Assembly: GCA_023435925.1 (NCBI GenBank)
Contig: JAEZLF010000144.1
Span: 1 to 10,051, forward strand
Origin: Bacillota bacterium
Lineage (GTDB): Bacteria > Bacillota > Clostridia > Acetivibrionales > DTU013
Length of the DNA stretch: 10,051 nucleotides
Direction of reading: 5' to 3'
Shown: positions 1 through 6,663 of the stretch, piece after piece
Numbering within the stretch: the stretch's first letter is position 1
How the letters are laid out: each line of letters opens with the position of its first letter
Position numbers and translations under genes: made by a program
The notes under the pieces: model-generated
Seen by the model: the letters and a program-made list of their open reading frames with translations, nothing else
The model's database searches: none
Told to the model about the DNA's origin: nothing

Positions 1-83
1 CCTTTCCCCTGCAGCAGCTGCACTGTCATTAGCGGCATGGTACTGATGATTTTCGCACCTCTATCATTAAATATATTGAATTA

Positions 84-112
84 AATATATGTCTTTTTTG
101 ATATTATGTCAA
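84..112 (-). promoter_or_regulatory. Sigma-A-type promoter for a minus-strand gene off the left edge
   Basis: Read on the minus strand, a perfect -35 box TTGACA (107-112) is followed after exactly 17 bases by TATATT (84-89), a 5/6 match to the -10 consensus. The start of transcription would be near position 77. No convincing coding start follows inside the window. The minus strand ends at the left edge with an AGGGGAAAGG stretch (1-10) that could be a Shine-Dalgarno sequence, so the start codon probably lies just outside. Promoter geometry is seen directly; the existence of the gene is inferred. Confidence 0.6.
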
Positions 113-117
113 GTATG

Positions 118-157
118 TTCTTTGTACCTCGCGGCGATTCTTTGTACCTCGCGGCGA
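118..157. repeat. Two perfect tandem 20-bp direct repeats upstream of a promoter
   Basis: Two identical 20-bp units occupy 118-137 and 138-157. On the minus strand each reads TCGCCGCGAGGTACAAAGAA. Each unit contains the 9-bp palindrome TCGC-N-GCGA (129-137 and 149-157 on the plus strand) and a GTAC. The array ends five bases before the minus-strand TTGACA, so it covers about -41 to -80 relative to the predicted transcription start. Its GC-rich core stands out in AT-rich surroundings. Two sites spaced about two helical turns apart next to a promoter suggest binding sites for an activator or repressor. A chance short duplication is the alternative. Confidence 0.7.
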
Positions 158-159
158 TA

Positions 160-298
160 TGTCTCCACTACTCATTTGAAAAAGTAAATTTCACCCCAGT
201 TTCGCAGGTTCGGGATTATAGTCTTGCAAATTAGGAAAAATGGAAAACGTGAAATTTACTTCTGTAAAGTGGAAGTTACTTTTTCATTTGACCATACA
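160..298. repeat. Inverted-repeat segment, possibly an insertion-element relic
   Basis: A 22-base sequence at 173-194 (catttgaaaaagtaaatttc plus ac) is matched in inverted orientation at 269-290 with 18 of 22 identical positions. Its last 12 bases (183-194) are matched perfectly in inverted orientation at 249-260. The segment can be bounded by TGT at 160-162 and ACA at 296-298. Ends starting TGT and carrying several copies of a short repeat on each side are typical of IS21-family elements. No transposase remains and I see no target-site duplication, so this could be an internally deleted or MITE-like remnant. It could equally be an operator pair in a divergent promoter region. Confidence 0.4.
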
Positions 299-314
299 TC
301 TCCATTCAAATTCA

Positions 315-323
315 TGATATAAT
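315..323 (+). promoter_or_regulatory. Extended -10 promoter for the TSUP gene
   Basis: TGA-TATAAT at 315-323 is a perfect -10 hexamer with the TGn extension. No good -35 lies at 16-19 bases. A TTGACC at 288-293 is 24 bases away, too far for normal spacing, so the extended -10 probably compensates. Transcription would start near 330, about 37 bases before the chosen start codon. Confidence 0.55.
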
Positions 324-366
324 ACCCCTGTAGCGCATGACCAAAACACATAAAGGACTCATCACG

Positions 367-1119
367 ATGGACTTATTTAATATACTTGATTTATCCGGCA
401 TTCAGTTTATATCATTGATTATAGCCGCTTTTATGGTTGGCTTTTCGAAAACCGGTGTCAATGGGGTTACCATGCTCATCATACCGATCATGGCCGGCAT
501 ATTCGGTGGAAAAGAGTCTACCGGCGTAATGCTACCCATGCTTGTGGCAGGCGATATCTTTGCCGTCTCCTATTACCGCAGGCACGCACAGTGGGATCAA
601 ATAAAAAAACTCCTTCCATGGGCGCTGGCAGGTTTAATTCTGGGAGCCCTGGTTGGAAATATGATCAATGATACTCAGTTCAAAGCTTTGATTGCATTCA
701 TTGTTATCATTTGTCTTGGAATTCTTCTGTATACCGAAAGAAAAGGCAACATGATCATCCCGTCAAAGCCCTGGCTGTCTGCTGTAACAGGAACGGCTTC
801 GGGCTTCACATCGATGATTGGTAATGCTGCAGGTCCTGTATTCAGCATCTATCTTCTGGCCAAAGGCTTTAATAAATACGGTTTTATGGGTATAACAGCC
901 TGGTTCTTTATGATCATCAATTTAATCAAGGTTCCACTTCAGATTTTCGTATGGCACAATATCACCGTCAAATCGTTACTGACCGCAGGACTCATGCTGC
1001 CGTTCATTGCTCTGGGCGCTTTTATTGGAATCATTGTGGTTAAAAAATTAAATGAAAAGGTCTTTCGTTACTTAATAATACTATTAACAGCCATTAGCGC
1101 TCTAAGGCTTCTATTATGA
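367..1119 (+). CDS. TauE/SafE (TSUP) family membrane transporter
   Basis: This is a 250-residue polytopic membrane protein of the TSUP family (sulfite exporter TauE/SafE, PF01925), whose members move small anions such as sulfite or organosulfur and carboxylate compounds across the cytoplasmic membrane. The N-terminal half carries the family-type glycine-rich turn after the first helix (AAFMVGFSKTGVNG) and the second half its counterpart (GTASGFTSMIGNAAGPVFSIYL), fitting the two-repeat, roughly eight-helix fold and a length close to the usual 250 residues. I chose ATG 367 rather than the upstream ATG 337. An AAAGGA ribosome binding site (352-357) sits nine bases before 367, whereas 337 lies only about seven bases after the predicted transcription start and has no ribosome binding site. 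The gene stands alone, convergent with the c-di-GMP gene, 40 bp from its stop codon. Nothing nearby indicates the substrate. Family assignment is strong; substrate is unknown. Confidence 0.9.
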   Translation: MDLFNILDLSGIQFISLIIAAFMVGFSKTGVNGVTMLIIPIMAGIFGGKESTGVMLPMLVAGDIFAVSYYRRHAQWDQIKKLLPWALAGLILGALVGNMINDTQFKALIAFIVIICLGILLYTERKGNMIIPSKPWLSAVTGTASGFTSMIGNAAGPVFSIYLLAKGFNKYGFMGITAWFFMIINLIKVPLQIFVWHNITVKSLLTAGLMLPFIALGAFIGIIVVKKLNEKVFRYLIILLTAISALRLLL

Positions 1120-1159
1120 CACTTATACTGCTTGTAGTATCTCATTTCGCTTATGTTAC

Positions 1160-4100
1160 TCACATGCAGTCCTTATAGGATGTCATTGTCAGTTCATGTG
1201 CAGGTCTGGGCTCACTGAACAGGTAACCTTGTGCAAAATCGCAATTCACATGATTCAGGAATTCCAATTGGCTGGTATTTTCAACACCTTCTGCCGTTAC
1301 GGTCAGTCCCATGTTGTGAGCCAGCAGGATAAGGGCTTTTGCTATCTCTCGTTGTTTGGAGCTGGTAGTAATATCATGTACAAAGGTTTTGTCCATTTTT
1401 AACTTGTCGATGGGCAGTACCTTTAAGTAATTCAGAGACGAATATCCTTTCCCGAAATCATCCAGTGAAATGCTGATTCCTATATCCATCATACTCTGTA
1501 AAATAGAAATGGTTTGATCCAAATTATTCATGGCAGCACTTTCGGTTATCTCCAGTTCCAGCCATTCTGGCTTAACACTCGTATTTTTAATAATTCCTGA
1601 TATAATTTCTATCAGATTGGACTGTTGAAACTGCCTTGCAGAGAGATTAACAGCCATTTTCACATCGTCAAACCCCTTGGCATGCATCAATGCAATCTGC
1701 TCACATGCAGCCTTCAATACCCATTCACCAATTGAATTGATAAGGCCTATTTCTTCTGCTATATGAATGAACTCATCCGGTTCTACCCATCCCAAAGAAG
1801 GGTTGAACCATCGAATCAGTGCCTCAAGGCTGACAATCCTGCCAGTAGCTAAATCGATCTGGGGCTGATAATATAGGAGGAACTCGTTCTTTTCCAATGC
1901 CTTTCTCAGATTGCTTTCTATCTCCATTCTTGCCATTATTCGCAAATTCAGTTCCTCTGTATAAATTTTGAAGTTGTTCTTTCCAGTCTCTTTTGCCCTG
2001 TACATAGCGGCATCCGCATTTTTCATCAACTCATGAAGATTCCCTCCATCATTGGGGTATATAGAAATTCCTATACTTGCGGTAATATAAAATTCACGGT
2101 CATCCAGTATCCAGGGTTGCTTGAAAATGTCAAGCAGCCTGGCTGCAAGATGATACACTTCATTCATTTCTTTGACACTTGTCTGGAGCATGATAAACTC
2201 ATCGCCGCCAAGGCGGGCTATGGTATCACTCTTCCTTAATTTATGCTTAAGCTGCTCCCCGACATTTAGTAGTAGCTGATCACCAAAGGAGTGACCCAGT
2301 GTATCATTTATCGACTTGAAATTGTCAAGGTCAAGAAAATAAACAGCTACCATCCTGCTTTTGCGCTGCGCATTCGCTGCTGCAATAACAAACCGGTCCT
2401 CCAGTAAAGCTCTGTTGGGTAAGCCAGTCATAGTGTCATAATATGCCAAACGATGTATTTTTTCATCCGAAAGCTTTTGCTCTGTAATATCCGTATTAGA
2501 GCCGGCCATTCTGACAGGTATCCCGCTATCATCCCAAATAGCTATTCCTCTTGTTCGTATCCACCTATCCCCGCCATCTGCAGCTTTAATTCTGTAATCG
2601 ATCTGAAAGTGCTTTTTCTGAGGTACTGTTATGTACTCATTAAATTCCTTCACAAATTTATCCAGATCCTCTCTTGAAACCATTCCAAACCACTCTTCAA
2701 TTGTTGTGCTTTCTTTATTCGGATCAAAACCCATGATTAAGCAACTGCGTTTTGACATAAAGAGTCTGCCGGACTTGCCGTCCCAATCCCATATACCGTC
2801 ATTGACTCCCTCAACAGCTAATCTGTAGCGTTCTTCGCTGCGTTTCAGTTCCTTATCCCTGGTTTTCAGATCATCGTACTGCTGCTTCAATTCTTCTTCT
2901 GTCGCCACAAGTTCCTCATGTATCGCTTCCAGTTCCTGATAGCTTTCTCTGAGCCTGTATTCATTGTTTTTTCGTTCTGTGATATCGATACCCATTGCAA
3001 CGATATTAACGGGTTCACCTGTCTCATCTTTTATAACGTCCATATTCCAGAGCGTGTGGATCGGTTTCCGGTCTCTTGTAACAAGACAGAACTCAAGGTT
3101 GTTCAAGACAAACTCTCCTGATATGCAGTCAAAAATCTGTTTACCTGCATTGCTTTCTTCATTAAGAAAAGCTATCTCATCGATCCTTTTTCCTTCTGTT
3201 TCTTCTGCACGATAGCCGGAAACTTCCTGGGCAAATTCGTTAAACAAGACAATGGTCCCATCAATGTTGCAAACAATAATCAACGTATTGGCATTATCAA
3301 TGATACTCTTTGAGAATCCCTGTTCACGGAGGAGTCTTCCCTTCAGTCCGGAAATATACATTTGAAGTAGGGCAGATACCACTGTCACAATCGTCAGTAC
3401 AGATAGTATTGAAACAATCACTGTATTACGCTGTCTTGCATAATAGTAGGAGGAATGAGTATAGAAATACTTCTGGTAAAGCTCTTCGTATGCACCTGAG
3501 CCCTTAAGCTCATTGAGCCTTTTATTGATGTATTGTACAAGGTCAGGCCTGCTTTTGCTGATTGCGTAGGCCAATTCCACCGGGAAAAGATTGCCTACCT
3601 CCGTTTCAAAAGCCGATACCAAATCATTTTGTATTAACAAATAATTCACAACCTGCTGATTCTCAAAAAGTAGTTCAACTTCCTCGTTTTTCAGTCCCTT
3701 TACTGCATCCTCAATGGTATTATAGGTTTTGTATGGTTTTATCCCTAATTTATTTATCAAAATATCTTCAGAGTACTGTCCTTTACCAACACCAATTTTA
3801 TATTTTCCAAGCTCCTCAAGCTTCAGCTCTTTTATTTCTTTACCGTTATAAGAAATCTTTGAATAAATGGAAATATAGGCATCAGAAACTACATCACTAA
3901 ATAACACTTCTTTCTTTCTTGTTTCATTGATTGCCAACATTCCACAAGTATCAATTCTGTTATTGATCAGATCATCATAAACACTGTTCCAGTCATCAAC
4001 GGAAAATACTAAATTATGATCATCGTCCCGAAATATTAGCTTTGTAAGATCAATATCGAAACCGGTCAATGAATAATCATCGATATACTTGTAGGGAGGA

Positions 4101-4240
4101 TAATCCCATTCAGAGCTGTAATTTACAACATTCTGTGTTCCGGGTGAATCTCCTGACGCAGCAAAAACGATAATGCTTTCTAAAAAAAGCACACTAAAAA
4201 CTGTAACTGCATATAGGATAGTTTTTGACCTCAGCCTCAT
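1160..4240 (-). CDS. Membrane sensor with SBP_bac_3, PAS, PAS, GGDEF and EAL domains (c-di-GMP turnover)
   Basis: A 1026-residue protein. Order: signal-type hydrophobic N-terminus (about 1-28), an extracytoplasmic family 3 solute-binding domain (about 38-262), a TM helix (about 272-297), PAS (about 305-422), a charged coiled-coil linker (about 426-470), PAS (about 470-590), GGDEF (about 600-760) and EAL (about 775-1015). The cyclase signature GGDEF (678-682) is intact, with an RKSD inhibitory-site motif at 669-672. The phosphodiesterase has EAL (806-808), N865 in NLSARQ, E897 in LEITES, DDFGKGYSS (927-935), K948, E984 in AEGVE and Q1004, so both activities are possible. In the sensor, R108 (in INETRKKEVLFS) matches the arginine that binds the ligand carboxylate in amino-acid-binding proteins, and E193 occupies the position often held by an aspartate. 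The ligand is therefore plausibly an amino acid or a similar small compound, by inference. The start ATG has AGGGGG (4245-4250) four bases upstream and a promoter at 4301-4330. No clear terminator follows the gene. Confidence 0.93.
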   Translation of the reverse strand: MRLRSKTILYAVTVFSVLFLESIIVFAASGDSPGTQNVVNYSSEWDYPPYKYIDDYSLTGFDIDLTKLIFRDDDHNLVFSVDDWNSVYDDLINNRIDTCGMLAINETRKKEVLFSDVVSDAYISIYSKISYNGKEIKELKLEELGKYKIGVGKGQYSEDILINKLGIKPYKTYNTIEDAVKGLKNEEVELLFENQQVVNYLLIQNDLVSAFETEVGNLFPVELAYAISKSRPDLVQYINKRLNELKGSGAYEELYQKYFYTHSSYYYARQRNTVIVSILSVLTIVTVVSALLQMYISGLKGRLLREQGFSKSIIDNANTLIIVCNIDGTIVLFNEFAQEVSGYRAEETEGKRIDEIAFLNEESNAGKQIFDCISGEFVLNNLEFCLVTRDRKPIHTLWNMDVIKDETGEPVNIVAMGIDITERKNNEYRLRESYQELEAIHEELVATEEELKQQYDDLKTRDKELKRSEERYRLAVEGVNDGIWDWDGKSGRLFMSKRSCLIMGFDPNKESTTIEEWFGMVSREDLDKFVKEFNEYITVPQKKHFQIDYRIKAADGGDRWIRTRGIAIWDDSGIPVRMAGSNTDITEQKLSDEKIHRLAYYDTMTGLPNRALLEDRFVIAAANAQRKSRMVAVYFLDLDNFKSINDTLGHSFGDQLLLNVGEQLKHKLRKSDTIARLGGDEFIMLQTSVKEMNEVYHLAARLLDIFKQPWILDDREFYITASIGISIYPNDGGNLHELMKNADAAMYRAKETGKNNFKIYTEELNLRIMARMEIESNLRKALEKNEFLLYYQPQIDLATGRIVSLEALIRWFNPSLGWVEPDEFIHIAEEIGLINSIGEWVLKAACEQIALMHAKGFDDVKMAVNLSARQFQQSNLIEIISGIIKNTSVKPEWLELEITESAAMNNLDQTISILQSMMDIGISISLDDFGKGYSSLNYLKVLPIDKLKMDKTFVHDITTSSKQREIAKALILLAHNMGLTVTAEGVENTSQLEFLNHVNCDFAQGYLFSEPRPAHELTMTSYKDCM

Positions 4241-4300
4241 TTTACCCCCTGGTTATGATCATACAGGATTGTTTGGTTTACCCGGCTATACACATAATTG

Positions 4301-4330
4301 ATTATATCTTTAATGGTATCAAACTTTCAA
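4301..4330 (-). promoter_or_regulatory. Sigma-A-type promoter for the GGDEF/EAL gene
   Basis: On the minus strand TTGAAA (4325-4330) is followed by an 18-base spacer and a perfect TATAAT (4301-4306). Transcription would begin near 4294, giving a leader of roughly 54 bases before the ATG at 4240. That leader is too short for a c-di-GMP riboswitch and shows no strong hairpin. The gene is therefore probably transcribed on its own rather than with the zinc-finger gene upstream. The rest of the 132-bp gap is AT-rich and shows no terminator for that upstream gene. Confidence 0.6.
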
Positions 4331-4372
4331 TCTTTTTTGTTTTATTATTTGTAAATATTTATAAAAAACTGT

Positions 4373-5014
4373 TTAATCCGGAAGCTGACGCTTATATTCG
4401 TCATTTGAAATACGATCCATATCATCAACAATTCCTTGCCGGTCTGTCTCATTGGTAAAAAATTCATCATAATCATGATACCCACCCAAATCCTGCGGAC
4501 TGTCAGAGGATCCGTATTTCATCAGGTCATTCAGCTGATCCATTCCTTCATGTTCATCATCTTCCTGTTTATTGAGATATTTGCGGCCTAAGGGAGCGTC
4601 CAATACTCGTTCCTCATTTGCCCTTCCCTTAAATTTCCGTGCCGGTTCATCCTCCATGGAGTCCTCACATTCTATGCACAATCTGGCGTATGGGATCACT
4701 TCCAGCCGTTCTGCACGAATTTCCGCCCCGCAATGAGCACAGATGCCATAGGTACCGTTTTCGATTCTTTTCAGAGCATCTCGGATATCCTGAAGCATTC
4801 CTTTTTCATGTACCTTCAGCGCGGAATTTAATTCAACCTGAAAAAGCTCCGTTGCTATTTCAGCCGGATGATTGTCATAGTTGGAAAGCTCTGTTGGAGA
4901 ATATTTGTCCTGTTGGGCATCACCATTTTCCTTCATCATTTGTATCGTATGATCGATCTCTCCAAGCCGTTTCTCCAATAAAGCTTTGTAATACTCTGTT
5001 CCGTTTTTATACAC
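4373..5014 (-). CDS. YteA-family TraR/DksA-type C4 zinc-finger protein
   Basis: A 213-residue soluble protein of the DksA/TraR zinc-finger superfamily, YteA branch (sporulation-associated in Bacillus and clostridia). Relatives bind RNA polymerase through the secondary channel; B. subtilis YlyA, encoded next to ileS, is reported to act with polymerase during sporulation. An N-terminal helical region (about 8-85) contains the branch signature YDNHPAEIATELF. The zinc finger has CX2C-X17-CX2C spacing (C92, C95, C113, C116, after ENGTYGIC). The C-terminal third is acidic, contains a run ending DYDEFF, and is probably flexible. I start at GTG 5012-5014 because GGGAGG (5023-5028) lies eight bases upstream. 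The longer reading frame begins at GTG 5030-5032, adding six residues, but lacks a good ribosome binding site. The chosen start overlaps the end of the DUF5665 gene by eight bases, so the two are probably translationally coupled. The family call is firm; the role in this organism is inferred. Confidence 0.9.
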   Translation of the reverse strand: MYKNGTEYYKALLEKRLGEIDHTIQMMKENGDAQQDKYSPTELSNYDNHPAEIATELFQVELNSALKVHEKGMLQDIRDALKRIENGTYGICAHCGAEIRAERLEVIPYARLCIECEDSMEDEPARKFKGRANEERVLDAPLGRKYLNKQEDDEHEGMDQLNDLMKYGSSDSPQDLGGYHDYDEFFTNETDRQGIVDDMDRISNDEYKRQLPD

Positions 5015-5273
5015 CTGTTTTACCTCCCACACTTCTCAAGTTGTTTTCGACAATATTAACGATTTCACTAATAAATTCACCTATAAATGGAAGGTTCCAT
5101 CGGACAATCCACTGTAAAAGGTAGACAATCACCGCAGCCAGTATTGTAAATCCGATTGCAGCACCAAATCCTCTTGCCAGGCCTGCCACAAAATTTGAAA
5201 TCATCATTTTTTTGGGATGATCCAGATAATAGACATAATCGGCAATTTTGGATTTTTCCATACTCAGCGCCAA
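5007..5273 (-). CDS. DUF5665 small membrane protein, probably longer at the N-terminus
   Basis: A small protein with one clear membrane segment (about residues 36-57 of the 88-residue form), resembling the DUF5665 family of clostridia. Family-like features are a YYLDHPKKM stretch, the glycine-rich NFVAGLARGFGAAIGFT entry to the helix (27-43), and NLPFIGEFISEIVNIV after it. The function of the family is unknown. The coordinates use TTG 5271-5273, the most upstream conventional start. The frame stays open upstream to a TGA and encodes a charged, family-like helix (KFKILNRKLEQLALSMEK), so the real start is likely at an unusual codon after GGAGG (5335-5339): ATT 5328-5330 or CTG 5322-5324. The stop overlaps the start of the YteA-like gene, which indicates a two-gene operon. 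It lies downstream of the terminator that closes the aroB unit, so it needs its own promoter in 5340-5422; I could not identify one confidently. Confidence 0.8.
   Translation of the reverse strand: MALSMEKSKIADYVYYLDHPKKMMISNFVAGLARGFGAAIGFTILAAVIVYLLQWIVRWNLPFIGEFISEIVNIVENNLRSVGGKTGV
5023..5028 (-). promoter_or_regulatory. Ribosome binding site deciding the YteA-like start
   Basis: GGGAGG on the minus strand, eight bases before GTG 5012-5014. It lies inside the last codons of the DUF5665 gene, which supports translational coupling and argues against the upstream GTG at 5030-5032. Confidence 0.7.
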
Positions 5274-5422
5274 TTGCTCCAGCTTTCTGTTTAGTATCTT
5301 AAATTTTCTATTTCTGCCGAACAGATCAATCCAACCTCCGCATCACTTGCTATTTTATTTATTATTGCCACTTCTCATTACTTCTATTGATTGATCTGAA
5401 AAAAGTCATTCCAAAGCAGGAG

Positions 5423-5456
5423 AAAAAAAAGCAGACAACCGTGAAAGGTCATCTGC
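5423..5456 (-). terminator. Rho-independent terminator after aroB
   Basis: On the minus strand the sequence GCAGATGACC (5447-5456) pairs with GGTTGTCTGC (5431-5440) in a ten-base stem with two G-U pairs, a six-base loop (5441-5446) and eight T residues (5423-5430). It lies about 90 bases after the aroB stop codon and is the natural end of the ileS-aroB transcript. Confidence 0.9.
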
Positions 5457-5483
5457 CGTAATCCTTCTAAACGCTTATGTCGG

Positions 5484-5515
5484 GGCTGGTCGCAAGCTAA
5501 AGCTTGCTGCTCGCC
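5484..5515. repeat. Imperfect 32-bp palindrome between aroB and its terminator
   Basis: A perfect inner stem GCAAGCT / AGCTTGC (5492-5498 and 5501-5507, two-base loop) is flanked by a partly paired outer arm that closes with GGC (5484-5486) and GCC (5513-5515). It has no T-tract on either side, so it is not itself a terminator. It may be a dispersed palindromic repeat or a transcript-stabilising hairpin at the aroB 3' end. The remainder of 5340-5422, between the terminator and the DUF5665 gene, is AT-rich without other structure I can support. Confidence 0.55.
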
Positions 5516-5544
5516 TATGCAACCCAAATGAATCCGGGATAAGC

Positions 5545-6624
5545 TCACATGATAAGCTCATTCAGTACTTCTTTGATAAGATCCGTGTTATCAACAGTAC
5601 ATTGTATGACTTCTCCGATGCCTTTCGGAAGTACAAAGTTCAGTTTGCCGTCTTTTAGCTTTTTATCGTGGAACATTCTTTGAAAAATTGCTTCTTTATC
5701 CAACCCATGCGCATTTATTGGTAGTTCAGCTTTTTTTAGCGTATTTTCCACCTTTCCCAACACATTTTCGTCCGCCATACCAAGCTTCTGTGCAAGTCTG
5801 TACGCTCCCGCCATGCCTATGGATATAGCCTCTCCATGAAGCATAGAGAATTCCGAAGCGCTCTCCACTGCATGTCCAATGGTATGTCCAAAATTGAGGA
5901 TACCGCGAAGGCCCCCCTCCCGCTCATCCAGTTCCACCACTTTCCCCTTAATAGAACAGTTCAATTTTGTAATATATTGCAGTGTATTTGCTTCATAGGT
6001 GAAAATCTTATCCATATTACTGTCAATATACTCGTAAAAGTCCGCGTCCATAATCAGACCGTGCTTGATCACCTCTGCAAGACCTGCCCTCATTTCTCTC
6101 TCAGGTAGTGTTTTCAGCGTATTGACGTTAATAAATACGAAACGCGGTTGATGGAATGCGCCAATCATATTCTTACTGCCCTCAAAGTCTACACCTGTTT
6201 TTCCGCCTATGCTGCTGTCCGCTTGGGCAAGGAGGCTGGTAGGTACCTGTATAAACGGAATACCCCTCATAAAGGTTGCGGCTGCAAAGCCTGTAATATC
6301 GCCGACAACGCCTCCACCCAGTGCTACCAGCACAGAGCTCCGGTCTAGATTTAGAGAAATCAACTGTCTGTAAATTTCAGCTATCGTTTCAAGGTTCTTA
6401 CTTCTTTCACCGACCCGTATTACGTGGCGGAATACCTGAAATCCGGAACCGGCAAATATTTCTGTGCATTCGTCACAGTATTGTTTTTCAACATTATCAT
6501 CTGTGACAATCATCATTTTGCCACGGAGACCTGCTTTGGTACATGCTTTCCCAAGCCCGGAAAAATCCGGTGCAATGTATATGGGATACCCTCTGTCGCC
6601 AAGGCTGACATTCATTCTGATCAT
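5545..6624 (-). CDS. aroB: 3-dehydroquinate synthase
   Basis: A 359-residue cytoplasmic enzyme, second step of the shikimate pathway: it converts DAHP to 3-dehydroquinate and phosphate using NAD and a divalent metal. The length is normal for the family. The nucleotide-binding signature GGGVVGD is at 103-109, followed by PTSLLAQADSSIGGKTGVD (about 128-146). Metal ligands are in place: E184 in AEVIKHG, H247 in NFGHTIGHA and H263 in LHGEA. The start ATG has AAAGGAG (6635-6641) ten bases upstream. The gene begins 39 bp after the ileS stop with no room for a convincing promoter, and is followed by a strong terminator, so it is very likely cotranscribed with ileS and subject to its T-box. No other aromatic-pathway gene is in the window, which makes the placement unusual. 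Confidence 0.97.
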   Translation of the reverse strand: MIRMNVSLGDRGYPIYIAPDFSGLGKACTKAGLRGKMMIVTDDNVEKQYCDECTEIFAGSGFQVFRHVIRVGERSKNLETIAEIYRQLISLNLDRSSVLVALGGGVVGDITGFAAATFMRGIPFIQVPTSLLAQADSSIGGKTGVDFEGSKNMIGAFHQPRFVFINVNTLKTLPEREMRAGLAEVIKHGLIMDADFYEYIDSNMDKIFTYEANTLQYITKLNCSIKGKVVELDEREGGLRGILNFGHTIGHAVESASEFSMLHGEAISIGMAGAYRLAQKLGMADENVLGKVENTLKKAELPINAHGLDKEAIFQRMFHDKKLKDGKLNFVLPKGIGEVIQCTVDNTDLIKEVLNELIM

Positions 6625-6663
6625 GTCGCTGCATCTCCTTTAAATTAGCAGGATTTCACTGTT

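Noticed and set aside
1..84. Plus-strand frame 1 is open from the edge to a TAA at 82-84 (27 residues, partly hydrophobic), as if the end of a membrane protein.
   Set aside because: Only 27 codons, with an unconvincing cysteine/serine-rich start. It overlaps a strong minus-strand promoter, so a divergent upstream gene is the better reading. It cannot be settled without the left flank.
71..99. AT-only hairpin ATATATT-GAATTA-AATATAT followed by a T-rich stretch, a possible plus-strand terminator.
   Set aside because: The stem has no GC pairs and coincides with the minus-strand -10 region; stability would be too low.
118..157. Direct repeats as a possible CRISPR remnant.
   Set aside because: The two units are back to back with no spacer, are only 20 bp long, and no cas gene is present.
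337..366. Upstream ATG at 337 as the start of the TSUP gene.
   Set aside because: It lies about seven bases from the predicted transcription start, has no ribosome binding site, and adds a hydrophilic ten-residue tail absent from the family pattern. ATG 367 has AAAGGA at nine bases.
1125..1140. Short hairpin ATACT-GCTTGT-AGTAT between the convergent TSUP and GGDEF/EAL genes as a shared terminator.
   Set aside because: Only five pairs, mostly A-T, and no T-tract on either strand.
4241..4300. Possible c-di-GMP riboswitch in the leader of the GGDEF/EAL gene.
   Set aside because: The leader is only about 54 bases and shows no paired helices or GEMM-type core.
4225..4458. Plus-strand 77-codon reading frame spanning the gap between the GGDEF/EAL and zinc-finger genes.
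   Set aside because: No ribosome binding site, overlaps two minus-strand genes and the promoter between them, and its composition follows the AT-rich spacer.
4639..5124. Plus-strand 161-codon reading frame opposite the YteA-like and DUF5665 genes.
   Set aside because: Antisense to two well-supported coupled genes, with no start signal and a low-complexity Pro/His/Leu-rich product typical of a shadow frame.
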